Part shown: positions 19,985 through 29,574 of the stretch, piece after piece
Layout of the letters: every line of letters begins with the position of its first letter
How positions within the stretch are numbered: the first letter of the stretch is position 1
Source: Zygnema cylindricum
Taxonomy: Eukaryota > Streptophyta > Zygnematophyceae > Zygnematales > Zygnemataceae
Length of the DNA: 51,066 bases
Assembly: GCA_037447655.1 (NCBI GenBank)
Contig: JBBHKE010002703.1
Coordinates: forward strand, 206,195 to 257,260
Direction: 5' to 3'
Program-made: the position numbers and the translations under genes
Notes under the pieces: model-generated
Told to the model about the DNA's origin: nothing
What the model saw: only the letters and a program-made list of their open reading frames with translations
Databases searched by the model: none

Positions 19985-20495
19985 CTCCCCTTATTTTCTA
20001 GTCATCTTTTAGTTTAATTCCACACTTCTCTCTGCAAAATATTAATTTGGGTGAAAGCACTGGCTTTGTCATCATATCTGCCATCATTTCACTTTTTGGT
20101 TTATATTCTAGACTTATTATTTTGTTCTCCACCTTTTCCCTAACAAAGCTAAGTCTGATATCCATGTGTTTTGCTTTAAAGTGATGTTTAGGATTAGCAC
20201 CAATTGCAATTGCTACTTGATTATCACATAATGTTTTTTGAATTCCAATCTTAAGATGTCCCAATTCACCAAGCAAGGATTTGACCCACATCAATTCCTT
20301 CACAGTAGATCAAGATGCCATATACTCAACCTCCATGGTGGATTGAGCAATGACCTTTTGCTGCTTACTGCTCCAGCAACAAGCACCATTCCCCACAAAC
20401 AACACATATCCAGATGTACATCTTCGCATCGGAGCATCTCCATAGCTGACATCACTCCAAGTGGTGATGTCAGTATATTCCCCACCCAGATACAG
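19985..20495 (-). pseudogene. pol: Element D polypurine tract and RNase H
   Basis: The polypurine tract complement starts at 19985 (CTCCCCTTAT). RNase H is readable from the stop after YLIGTRDL at about 20493 down to 19998: DVSYGDAPMRRCTSGY, STMEVEYMAS (related copies have MEAEY), a stop near 20306, then the frame KELMWVKSLLGELGHLKIGI, LCDNQVAIAI, HHFKAKHMDIRLSFVREKVE and CREKCGIKLKDD. The acidic residues expected for RNase H are mostly kept, but two stops interrupt the domain. Confidence 0.85.
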
Positions 20496-22690
20496 TCATA
20501 GATCCCTAGTTCCTATGAGATATCTGAGGACCCTCTTAGCAGCTTCCCAATCCTTTTTGGTAGGACCATTCAGACTCCTACTTAGCACTCCTACTGCCCC
20601 TGCCAAATCCGGTCTAGTACAATTCATGAAATAAATCAGACTGCCCACTACCTGTCTGTATGGAATAGTCTGCATGAACTCCCTCTCTTTAAGACCTTGT
20701 TCATCATCTAGAATTAGGATGTCTCCTTCCTCATTCCTCTCACTTCCCTTCTTTAGATCCATGGGAGTTGTACAACTGTTGGCTTTGTCCATCTGAAATT
20801 TTTCCAACATGTTTCCAATTGCCTCTTTCTGAGTTAGTCTAATTATTCTCTTTTCTCTATCTCTCTCTACTTGTATTCCCAGAATATATTTCGCCTCCCC
20901 CATGTCCTTCATCTCGAATCTTCCCTTCAAATCTGTTTTTAGTTTGTTGATTTTCTCCACTGACTTACTCAGAACAAACAAATCATCAACATAAATTGCA
21001 ATAAAGATGATACCTTTCTCATCTTCAAAAACATATATTGAATGATCTAAACTGATCCGAATATATCCCAGACCCGTAAGGAACTCATCAAGTTTCTTTT
21101 TCCACTGTCTGGGTGCCTGTTTCAAACCATAGTGAGATTTGATCAACCAACATACCTTACTTTCTTTTATTTGTTCCACGAATCCTTTCGGCTGTCGCAT
21201 GAAGATCTCCTCCTCCAGTTCTCCATGCAAGAAGGCAGTTTTGATGTCCATCTGGTGTACTTCCATGTCATCTACAGCTGCGAGACTGAGAAGTATCCGG
21301 ACCGAGGGGAATCTGACGACCGGAGCAAAGGTTTCTTCGTAGTCAATTCCCTCTTTCTGAGTGAAACCTTTGGCCACTAACCGGGCCTTATAGTGCTCAA
21401 TAGTATTTTCAAGATCCGGTTTCAATTTGAAAACCCACTTACATCCAATTGGTTTGTGATCAGGTGGATAGTCCACCAACTCCCATGTATGAGCCGCCAT
21501 GATTGAAGCCATCTCTTCATTGATGGCTGTCTTCCATCGGTTTCCCTCCGGGCAGTTCATTGCCTCTCCATATGTTTGAGGTTCATCCGGGTGAGAAAGT
21601 TTAGTTACCTTGTTGTTAACATGTTTCTCTTGAAACCTTTTGCCGCTTCTTCTTCCTCCCTCAAAAACTGTGGCCGGAATAGATGGTTCTTGTGGATTCT
21701 TTCGAATCACCACAGCTTCTCTCCTGTCCCTCGGATCCATATCCGTTTCCACCACGTCTTCCGCTTCAGGTATAGGTGTCACCGGTGTTTCCAAGTCTTT
21801 CTCGGTCTGTTTTGAGCCTGCAAGGATATCTTCTTCTTGGAGACTTGGATAGTGAGGAAGGTGAAAGTCATCAGAATTATCTGACTCAAATCTGATTCTG
21901 ACTGACTTTGAGGATTTGAAGGGATCTATCGACTTCACTTCATCCATAGCTACCAAGTGCTTTACTAGAATTATATCTTCTCTTTTTAGACCATACACTC
22001 TATACCGTTTTACATCCTCATCATATCCTAACAAGTATCCGGGTTTCCCTTTAGGAACTAGTTTCCAGTTAGATCTATTTGTATCTAAACTGAAGACTTT
22101 ACTACCGAAAACCTTTAAGTGAGATAGATTTGGTTTTCGGCCGGTCCATCTCTCATATGGAGTTTGGTCTTTCACCGCCGAAGTAAGTACTCTATTCCTC
22201 AAATAATTAGCACAATTCATAGCTTCTGCCCAAAATCTTTTTCCTATCTTTTTATCTGACAACATACTCCGGGCACTATCATTTAGTGTCCAATTTAATC
22301 TTTCGGCAACACCATTCTGTTCCGAGTTTTCATGTACTGTCTTTTGATGTTGCACGCCATCCTCTCTTAAAAACTCCTCAAACTGATTGGAGGTATATTC
22401 CCCTCCATTGTCACTTCTTACTCTTTTTATTGAGGTCTCGTGAAGCATCTCGGCCCATGCTTTATATTGTTTGAAATAATCCTGAGTTTTTGATTTGTTT
22501 TTCAGAAAGTATACCCGGGAGTACCGAGATCAATCATCGGCAATGGTTAGCATAAATCTTTTTCCTCCGAGTGATTGCACTCTTGCCGGTCCCCAAATGT
22601 CCGTGTGTACCAAATCAATGACTTTTTCTCCTTTATAAGTTGCTTCCTTTGGAAATGGTAGCCTGTGTGTTTTACCCTGAGCACAACCAC
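20496..22690 (-). pseudogene. pol: Element D integrase and reverse transcriptase (650-codon open part)
   Basis: The longest coding stretch in the window: 20496-22448 is open for 650 codons. It holds the second integrase aspartate in VRSDNGGEY and the glutamate in QNGVAERLN, spaced D-X35-E as in retroviral-type integrases. The integrase C-terminal region follows, then an acidic linker and full reverse transcriptase with HQMDIKTAFLHGEL and IYVDDLFV. It ends at a stop in the connection to RNase H. The first integrase aspartate (VHTDIWGPA) is in the same frame just upstream, behind a TGA near 22530. This looks like the most recently active pol here, but it is interrupted. Confidence 0.9.
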
Positions 22691-22691
22691 T

Positions 22692-22901
22692 TCAAGCACT
22701 TACATTATCATTTTCCCTAAAGCATATCCCTTCAACTACTCCCATCTTTTTCATTCCTTTTAGCTTTTCTAGGTTCACATGCCCAAGTTTCTTATGCCAC
22801 AACATAATATCATTGACACCAGCATAGTAAAGTTTGAGTTTTTCATTTCTTAAATCAAGCCTGAACATTCCTTGGCTACCTTTTCCAGTAGTGAAGTACA
22901 C
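22692..22901 (-). pseudogene. pol: Element D GAG-pre-integrase zinc finger
   Basis: Reads MYFTTGKGSQGMFRLDLRNE, then DIMLWHKKLGHVNLEKLKGM and ends at a stop where the zinc-finger cysteines begin (related copies have CSGCAQGKAH). The two histidines are present; one cysteine of the pair is disrupted. Confidence 0.8.
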
Positions 22902-23409
22902 ATCTTCCTCAAAGCTAGCTGTAAAAACTCCTTTTCAGCTGCTAGTTTCAAATCCTTTATCTTCCAATACAGATGTAGAGATAAAGTTTTTGTTTAACTC
23001 CGGAATAAACAATACATTGGAGAACGTAGCTATTGAGGTTTTTCCCCCCACTACAACTTTCAGACCTACCGATCCTATATAAGTAGTGGTAACTAACCTC
23101 CCATCCCCATATTCAATCTCTACTGTATGAATCTTTCTCAGCTTAGTGAACAGCTGCTATCCTTACACAGGTGCATGGAGGCACTGAATCCACAATCCAA
23201 CCTCCTTCACCTTTCAGTCCACCGAAAGCACATTTCTCCTTTCGTGGAATTTTGACTTCTGTCTTTGCCTCCAACTCTTCATCCAAAAGAAGTTTGTCGT
23301 CCTCCTCATCGGATTCCTCATCGAGTACTTGTGTGTAAAGTGCTTGTTTCTTCCCTCGTGGCTGACCCCCAAGCTTTCCCTCCTTTATCCGAAGCTCGGT
23401 CAATTTGGT
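22902..23409 (-). pseudogene. pol: Element D protease and linker, frameshifted
   Basis: An acidic linker (DEESDEEDDKLLLDEELEAK) leads into WIVDS, after which a small deletion shifts the frame (VPPCTC instead of the usual GASMHMC). The rest of the protease is readable in another frame toward 22902. The active-site motif is destroyed by the frameshift. Confidence 0.8.
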
Positions 23410-23451
23410 ACATTCTGCCATGTAATGCCCGGGTTTCTTGCAAAAATGACA
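23410..23451 (-). pseudogene. gag: Element D Gag CCHC zinc knuckle
   Basis: CHFCKKPGHYMAEC has all four zinc ligands but lies in a shifted frame relative to the capsid region. Confidence 0.9.
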
Positions 23452-24284
23452 AAGCCTCTTAGTCCCTTTGTTCCGGACTCATCGGATTGATTTTTCATGT
23501 CTTCCCCTTCATGACTTCCAAGGGGTTTTCGTGAATCTTTGTTTCTCCAACTTGCTCCGGCCGCCAAGGCTTGTCCATTCTTAACTCCCCTCCGGATTTC
23601 GATTGTATTCTCTCGAACAAGAATCATACCAACTACCAAATTCCATATCCACCTAGAGTCCGACAGATCTTGTACCCGGTTCACAATGTTCTCATACTCA
23701 TCGGGTAGTTTCATGAGTAAGCAGTGTACCTTTGCCTGTTCAGTTTCAACTTTTCTAGCACACTCTAGCTCCATGAAGAGTATAGCCAGCTCATTGCTGA
23801 AATCGAGCATCTTCTCTCCTTTGTGAAAATATCGATTGATCCTTTGATCTGCTAGCTTCTGTTCCAAAATAGTATCGCTTCGGTACATCTCTATAAGCAC
23901 ATCCCACAGATCGGATGGCCTTTCCACCTGCAAATGAGGACCTGCAAGTCTTTGTGTGATATGACGGAGAACAAAATGCTTGGCCGCCATGTTGTTGTAG
24001 TCCTAGGTATCGATGTTATTCTCCTCATTCCTCAGAATAGGAGACACGAAAGCAGATCCGGTTGCTATAGGTGTGGTTTTCTCTTTTTCTTTCCCCTTTT
24101 CCATCACGATGCTTTCTCTGTCTTCTGAGTCCTCTGATGACGGTGGATCTGGTTTCCTACCAAATCTGCTTCTTCCAAACCCTGGAGGAATAGTAGGACC
24201 GGATGGGCGCTTTATTCGCCCACTCACTATTCCAAAAAATCTTTTCTCACATAGGGCTCCCATCATAATACTCTTCCAGTAGAT
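23452..24284 (-). pseudogene. gag: Element D Gag, N-terminus cut by another LTR
   Basis: The capsid region reads AAKHFVLRHITQRLAGPHLQ, DLWDVLIEMYRSDTILEQKL, FHKGEKMLDFSNELAILFME, LLMKLPDEYENIVNRVQDLS and GMILVRENTIEIRRG. A stop separates an N-terminal piece at 24003-24266 (MMGALCEKRFFGIVSGRIKR, GPTIPPGFGRSRFGRKPDPP, acidic DSEDRES). The first 15 or so codons, the primer binding site and the LTR 3' end are replaced by a plus-strand LTR fragment starting at 24285. Confidence 0.85.
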
Positions 24285-24479
24285 TGTTGAAATTTATAGA
24301 TTTCTAGAGTATTTTCTAGGTTTAAATATGTCTTTATAAAAAGGAAAGAAAAAGACGCGCAGCCTGCCTCCACCTCCGCTCTCTAACTCCCATACTTGTT
24401 GTAGTCACTGAAGGTAAGAGAGAGAGGTTGATCCATGGCTGCCTTAGTTCAACAGACAGCTATTTTTAGTAGGTTACTA
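24285..24479 (+). repeat. 5' fragment of a plus-strand LTR interrupting element D
   Basis: Starts TGTTGAAATTTATAGATTTC and carries the conserved core (about 24383-24410: cccatacttgttgtagtcactg) with its flanking CTCC/GGAG arms. It breaks off after about 195 bp into the interior of the D 5' LTR. The preceding bases are TAGAT; no matching 3' copy is visible. Confidence 0.75.
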
Positions 24480-25387
24480 AAAATATTTCTGACACCCTGG
24501 CAGAATACATACTGAGTGAACTGCAACCCTTGGAAGAGTTGACTCTGTTGAGTTTGCCAAAAAAAAAATCGTTGAATTTGCTCCCCTGAGCATTAAATTA
24601 TCAATAGTCAAAGATGACCTTTTATACAGGAACGCTTTGGGAGAGAGGCTGCTACCTAAATATTTCTAAGTCCTAAACCCCTCTCTTATCTTTCTACTAC
24701 TGAAGTACGGAGCCAATCAATTAAGTATACAGTACAGAAAGGTACTTGACCCGGAGTACATTCTGTACGGCCATTGTACGACATGGCCAAGAAGATGACG
24801 CCTGCCATTTCGAGGTTCGCCATGGTATGTTTCGGAGATGCCGCCATCCAATGACATGTTGCCACGTGTCACTTGATGTGGTTGAGACCGCAAACCGCCA
24901 AATCGTCCATTCCGTGATGCCGGCTTCTTCCTTTGCCGTCCGATTGATATTGCCCTTAATTTGTAGCCGTTAAAATACAAGCAGTACATTTAGACGTGAT
25001 TGTATCTAACTATATCTATGTGATTGTAGTCCGTTCGTCAGTTAAATGAATTTTCCTATTTGTACATTTTTAAGTAGCTATCGTACCCTATATACCTCGA
25101 CAGAAGTTCTTGGCTACATGGTAACGACGCTGGTCTATTCAGACGGACGGTAGGTACCAGGATCAAATCCTGGGTCTGTTAACCTTTTTGGTGAGTTTAA
25201 AACTGCCTTCTGGCTTTAGGAGAAGAATAGGCAGCCATGGCTCTAGCTTCTTCTTCAGCCTCCAGTGACTACGACAAGTATGGAGCTAGAGAGAAGTTAG
25301 AAGCAAGCTGCCTCTGCTTTTTCTTCCTCATTTTATATTACTTCAAGAAACCTAGAAAATACATAAGAAATCCTTTTAGTTTCAACA
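24480..25387 (-). repeat. 5' LTR of element D, 3' end missing
   Basis: Collinear with the middle LTR from its position 19074 onward, ending TTTCAACA at 25387. It lacks the roughly 85 bp nearest the primer binding site. The T-arm-like hairpin is at 25143-25179 with the best inner stem in the window (CCAGG, loop ATCAAAT, CCTGG). Confidence 0.85.
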
Positions 25388-25392
25388 AAGAT
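25388..25392 (+). repeat. Target-site duplication AAGAT, right copy
   Basis: Directly follows the D LTR terminus and pairs with 15757-15761. Confidence 0.9.
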
Positions 25393-25800
25393 GCACTTGA
25401 AAATATGTTTTATATGTGGTAGAAGGTACTTGTTGTTGGAGTAGCAAGCAACAAAAGGTGGTTGCTCAGTCCACTATGGAGGCTGAGTACATGGCCTCTT
25501 GTTTTGCTGTGGAAGAGCTGATGTGGGTCAAGTCTTTATTACAAGAACTGGGGTATTTGAAGAAGGGAGTGCATGAAGTGTTTTGTGATAATCAGGCTGC
25601 AATCGCCAATCCAAAACATCATTTTAAGGCTAAGCATATTGATATAAGATTGAGTTTTGTGAGGGAAAAGGTTGAAAATAAAATTGTGAATCTTGTGTAT
25701 AGAGGTGATGGGAAATGGTAGCTGATATGATGACAAAGCATGTGCCCTCTCCCAAGTTCAAATAATGCCGAGAAAAATGTGGGTTAAAAGATAAACTAAA
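25393..25800 (+). pseudogene. pol: Element B RNase H, C-terminal part
   Basis: The frame continues from 15761 across the array: CT, a stop, then YVVEGTCCWSSKQQKVVAQS, TMEAEYMASC (acidic site), KELMWVKSLL-like, VFCDNQAAIANPKHHFKAKH and LSFVREKVENKIVNLVYRGD. A one-base loss in the GDGE segment shifts the frame (GDGKW, stop). The end PSPKFK...CREKCGLKDKLK-like is readable after it. It matches the RNase H of F (37687-38034) closely. Confidence 0.9.
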
Positions 25801-25808
25801 ATTAGACT

Positions 25809-25823
25809 AAAAAATAAGGGGAG
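25809..25823 (+). promoter_or_regulatory. Polypurine tract of element B
   Basis: AAAAAATAAGGGGAG directly precedes the LTR start TGTTG. The GGGGAG-TG junction is shared with C, D and the tandem-array element. Confidence 0.8.
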
Positions 25824-25982
25824 TGTTGAAATCACTAGATTTAAGGGAGATATTTTCTACTTCTTAATTGATTAAAATAGCTAAAAGAAAAGCGTAGGCA
25901 GCCTGCCTCCACCTTCTCTCTTTCTAGCCCCCATACTTGTTGTAGTCAGTGAAGGAGAGAGAGGGTTGTGGAGCTATGGCTG
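25824..25982 (+). repeat. 3' LTR of element B, truncated after about 159 bp
   Basis: Starts TGTTGAAATCACTAG like the 5' LTR at 10908 and runs through the conserved core (about 25926-25952) to 'gctatggctg'. Unrelated sequence follows. Confidence 0.85.
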
Positions 25983-26027
25983 GGCGCGTAAATCTCGGTG
26001 CAAATTTCTTGGAGAGGGCACCCGGTT
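25983..26027. other. 45-bp filler between the element B LTR and the tandem array
   Basis: The sequence (ggcgcgtaaatctcggtg...) matches nothing else I see in the window. It separates two truncated LTRs, so it looks like filler from end joining or a scrap of the lost target. Confidence 0.4.
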
Positions 26028-26096
26028 GCAAAAAGCTAAGCAAAAATAGGTCGATGAACAATCATTTGAAATGCATCCTCCATTTAATTACAACAA

Positions 26097-26229
26097 CTAA
26101 GGTTTGATGAAAAAATCAACATAAACAAACCTTAGGACAACATCTAAGGTTTGATGGAATAATCAACATAAACAAACCTTAGGACAACATCTAAGGTTTG
26201 ATGGAATAATCAACATAAGCAAACCCTAG
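26097..26229 (-). repeat. Three 47-bp repeats, each a perfect or near-perfect hairpin
   Basis: CTAAGGTTTG pairs with CAAACCTTAG at 26097-26106/26126-26135 and at 26144-26153/26173-26182; CTAAGGTTTG/CAAACCCTAG lies at 26191-26200/26220-26229. The same triplet occurs in the other three LTR copies. It lies downstream of the TATA box, so it would be in the transcript leader. Confidence 0.8.
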
Positions 26230-26440
26230 GACAAATGCATAAACAATGCATTTCAAACATATATAAAATAACATATATAAATAATAACAAACAAATGCAT
26301 CACACATAAACAAATGTATAATCAAATAATCAATGTATCATTTAAATGCATGACCTAATCGGCAACCCTAAAAGTCTACATCTTCGGTCCCTACTTTTCA
26401 TGCTAAGCATTGATGATTCATTCCTAACAAAGCTCATTCC

Positions 26441-26448
26441 TATATATA
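26441..26448 (-). promoter_or_regulatory. TATA box of the tandem-array LTR
   Basis: TATATATA reads toward the internal region on the minus strand and recurs in every copy (near 28702, 30963 and 33224). Confidence 0.5.
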
Positions 26449-27313
26449 CACTTGTGAGCTGTCAAAGAATCACTAAGTGTCAAAATAACCAACGTAAATT
26501 ACGCAACTGTCACTAAATCCTATTTATGCATAATAACCTGTTAGTAAGAGTAAACTAATCGTAAGCGTACACCTGAGAGTCAAGCAATCGTAAGCGTACA
26601 CTTGTCTACAAGTACGACATCGTACACACACAAATTAAACTATCGAAACCCTAATTGATCACTTAAATATAAACATCATAATAAACTCTAATTTATTAAT
26701 ACACATACGACAAGAAAATGTTTCGTCAAATATTTACACCGACGCATCCACAAATCCGCGTCATAAGTGACAACTTGCTTAGTCACTTGTCGATAAGTCC
26801 ACGTAGTGAACCGACATCGCATATGTACGGTCCACCTAATAATACGTCATTAAAGATAATGAGATCCCTTGAAAATATCGGCGGACGCCGTCCGCCCTCC
26901 ACGTGTACCTCGAACTACTGCCGAAATTAATCCGTACCTTCTAAATCTTTTCCGTACTGAATATGCGTCGTTTGCAATAAATACGCTTGTCGCAAACTGT
27001 TTTGTACGTGCGACGTAATATTTTAACTTGTCGCATTCCATATTTTTGTACGCTCCTTCGCGTCACTTCATTTGTACTTCGTACGTTTCAAACAATTCAT
27101 ATTTCATATCGGATAGCTTCGCGATCCGCCGTACATTTTCAAATGTTTGTTCGCGCCACTCACACGTCACTTTAATTTTGCTCGTACACTAACTCCCCCG
27201 AATCGCAAATCTATTCAAAACTCCACAGTACATCATGTAAAATATATACGCACGAAACGTCGCGTGCGCACCAAATTTCATGTACGCACGAAACTAAATC
27301 TTCAAAAACAACA

Positions 27314-28238
27314 CTCCCCCGAAAATTTAGTTTTGTGCATCCATTATGCCACTCATCATCTGTCACACTTCATGGAACTACGTCATCAGCTGTCACCAAT
27401 GTCACCTTCAGCTGCCTCCTCCATTTGAATCCGCCAAATGCCTCCGCCAAAATTTTCTCACTTGTTCCACCATCGCTTCCGCTAACTCCACATACCATCC
27501 AGATTTCATAACACATAATATATATATGTTTTCATCTTCCGATTACAACAAAAATAATTCCTTCCAATATCTAAATCCAGATCTACATTCCCAAAATTCT
27601 ATCACAAATCAACTAAAAATTAAAGCCAAAAGATCACATTAATAATATATCCCCGCTCAAATAATTCCTACCTCATTATATCATATCTAGATTTCAATAA
27701 TAATTTTTTTTTCTTTTCATAAACTATCAAATCCCAAAATTTCCCATAAATATTCATATAACAAATAGTATTTTCCCAAAAAATTTAATAATGTCACATT
27801 TCGCAAAAAAATCCAACAACTCAAAATCTACATTACAAATCCAATTTTCAACAATCATAGATCCACAAAATTTGGATCTCTCGACCACATGTCACAACTC
27901 CACCTTCCGGATCTTTCTCCCCCAAACGTCGAATCTCCACCTTCCACATCTCTCCATCAAACGAATATGTATTTTCCAAAAATAAAATATCATTTCTCAT
28001 AATTAATCATTTTCATTGAGGGTAGACATTTCGGCACTCTCACTAAGTTAACCCTTGGGGCGATGCAAGATTAAACTCGGCACATACCAACACTATGATA
28101 AGGCCGATCTCATGGGTACACAGACACCATTACTGCAATACAACCAACAAGGACAATATTAACCTGCTACAATGCGTGTGACAAAAACCTACATCGACTT
28201 AACCTAACATATGATAGATGGGGTGTGGGCCCATAACC
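27314..28238 (-). mobile_element. Tandem-array internal region 1 (925 bp, non-coding)
   Basis: Bounded by the polypurine tract complement CTCCCCC on the left and the primer binding site complement on the right. No Gag or Pol motif is readable on the minus strand. Short plus-strand open frames of up to 98 codons are antisense and lack any recognised domain. Confidence 0.85.
28225..28238 (-). promoter_or_regulatory. Primer binding site, tandem-array unit 2
   Basis: GGTTATGGGCCCAC, a 14-base match to the initiator tRNA-Met anticodon-arm complement, directly at the LTR end. Identical sites lie at 30486-30499 and 32747-32760. Confidence 0.9.
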
Positions 28239-29574
28239 TGTTGTTCTTTGGTCTAAAATAGACCGCAGAAGCCACCCGAACTATCATGCAAAAAGCTAAG
28301 CAAAAATAGGTCGATGAACAATCATTTGAAATGCATCCTCCATTTAACATACAACAACTAAGGTTTGATGAAAAAATCAACATAAACAAACCTTAGGACA
28401 ACATCTAAGGTTTGATGGAATAATCAACATAAACAAACCTTAGGACAACATCTAAGGTTTGATAGAATAATCAACATAAGCAAACCCTAGGACAAATGCA
28501 TAAACAATGCATTTCAAACATATATAAAATAACATATATAAATAATAACAAACAAATGCATCACACATAAACAAATGTATAATCAAATAATCAATGTATC
28601 ATTTAAATGCATGACCTAATCGGCAACCCTAAAAGTCTACATCTTCGGTCCCTACTTTTCATGCTAAGCATTGATGATTCATTCCTAACAAAGCTCATTC
28701 CTATATATACACTTGTGAGCTGTCAAAGAATCACTAAGTGTCAAAATAGCCAACGTAAATTACGCAACTGTCACTAAATCCTATTTATGCATAATAACCT
28801 GTTAGTAAGAGTAAACTAATCGTAAGCGTACACCTGAGAGTCAAGCAATCGTAAGCGTACACTTGTCTACAAGTACGACATCGTACACACACAAATTAAA
28901 CTATCGAAACCCTAATTGATCACTTAAATATAAACATCATAATAAACTCTAATTTATTAATACACATACGACAAAAAAATGTTTCGTCAAATATTTACAC
29001 CGACGCATCCACAAATCCGCGTCATAAGTGACAACTTGCTTAGTCACTTGTCGATAAGTCCACGTAGTGAACCGACATCGCATATGTACGGTCCACCTAA
29101 TAATACGTCATTAAAGATAATGAGATCCATTGAAAATATCGGCGGACGCCGTCCGCCCTCCACGTGTACCTCGAACTACTGCCGAAATTAATCCGTACCT
29201 TCTAAATCTTTTCTGTACTGAATATGCGTCGTTTGCAATAAATACGCTTGTCGCAAACTGTTTTGTACGTGCGACGTAATATTTTAACTTGTCGCATTCC
29301 ATATTTTTGTACGCTCCTTCGCGTCACTTCATTTGTACTTCGTACGTTTCAAACAATTCATATTTCATATCGGATAGCTTCGCGATCCGCCGTACATTTT
29401 CAAATGTTTGTTCGCGCCACTCACACGTCACTTTAATTTTGCTCGTACACTAACTCCCCCGAATCGCAAATCTATTCAAAACTCCACAGTACATCATGTA
29501 AAATATATACGCACGAAACGTCGCGTGCGCACCAAATTTCATGTACGCACGAAACTAAATCTTCAAAAACAACA
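28239..29574 (-). repeat. Tandem-array LTR copy 2 (1336 bp)
   Basis: Complete copy with 7-bp terminal inverted repeats TGTTGTT/AACAACA. Confidence 0.9.

Larger units (their letters stand above)
15762..25387 (-). mobile_element. C-D tandem copia array (LTR-int-LTR-int-LTR) inserted in element B
   Basis: Three LTRs in the same orientation (15762-16758, 18990-19984, 24480-25387) alternate with two internal regions, C (16759-18989) and D (19985-24284). The middle LTR serves both elements. The whole 9.6-kb block has one perfect 5-bp target duplication at its outer ends. It arose either by insertion of a multimeric cDNA or by insertion of one element followed by unequal LTR exchange. Confidence 0.9.
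10908..25982 (+). mobile_element. Element B: Ty1/copia retrotransposon split by the C-D array
   Basis: The left part (10908-15761) holds the 5' LTR, primer binding site, gag, protease, integrase, reverse transcriptase and the start of RNase H. The right part (25388-25982) completes RNase H and holds the polypurine tract and a truncated 3' LTR. The split is exact: AAGAT occurs at 15757-15761 and again at 25388-25392, and removing one copy plus everything between restores a continuous RNase H frame. Many nonsense and frameshift changes show the element is dead. The 5-bp flank before the LTR is GATTG (10903-10907); the matching 3' flank is lost. Confidence 0.9.
26028..27313 (-). repeat. Tandem-array LTR copy 1, truncated at its 3' end
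   Basis: Lacks the roughly 50 bp next to the primer binding site that the other copies have (compare 28239-28288). The U3-like part (26934-27282) holds ten GTAC tetramers. A telo-box AAACCCTAA is at 26646-26654. Confidence 0.9.

Noticed and set aside
20496-22448. Calling the element D pol an intact gene
   Set aside because: A TGA just upstream separates it from the first integrase aspartate, a stop splits RNase H, the protease is frameshifted and gag has lost its start.
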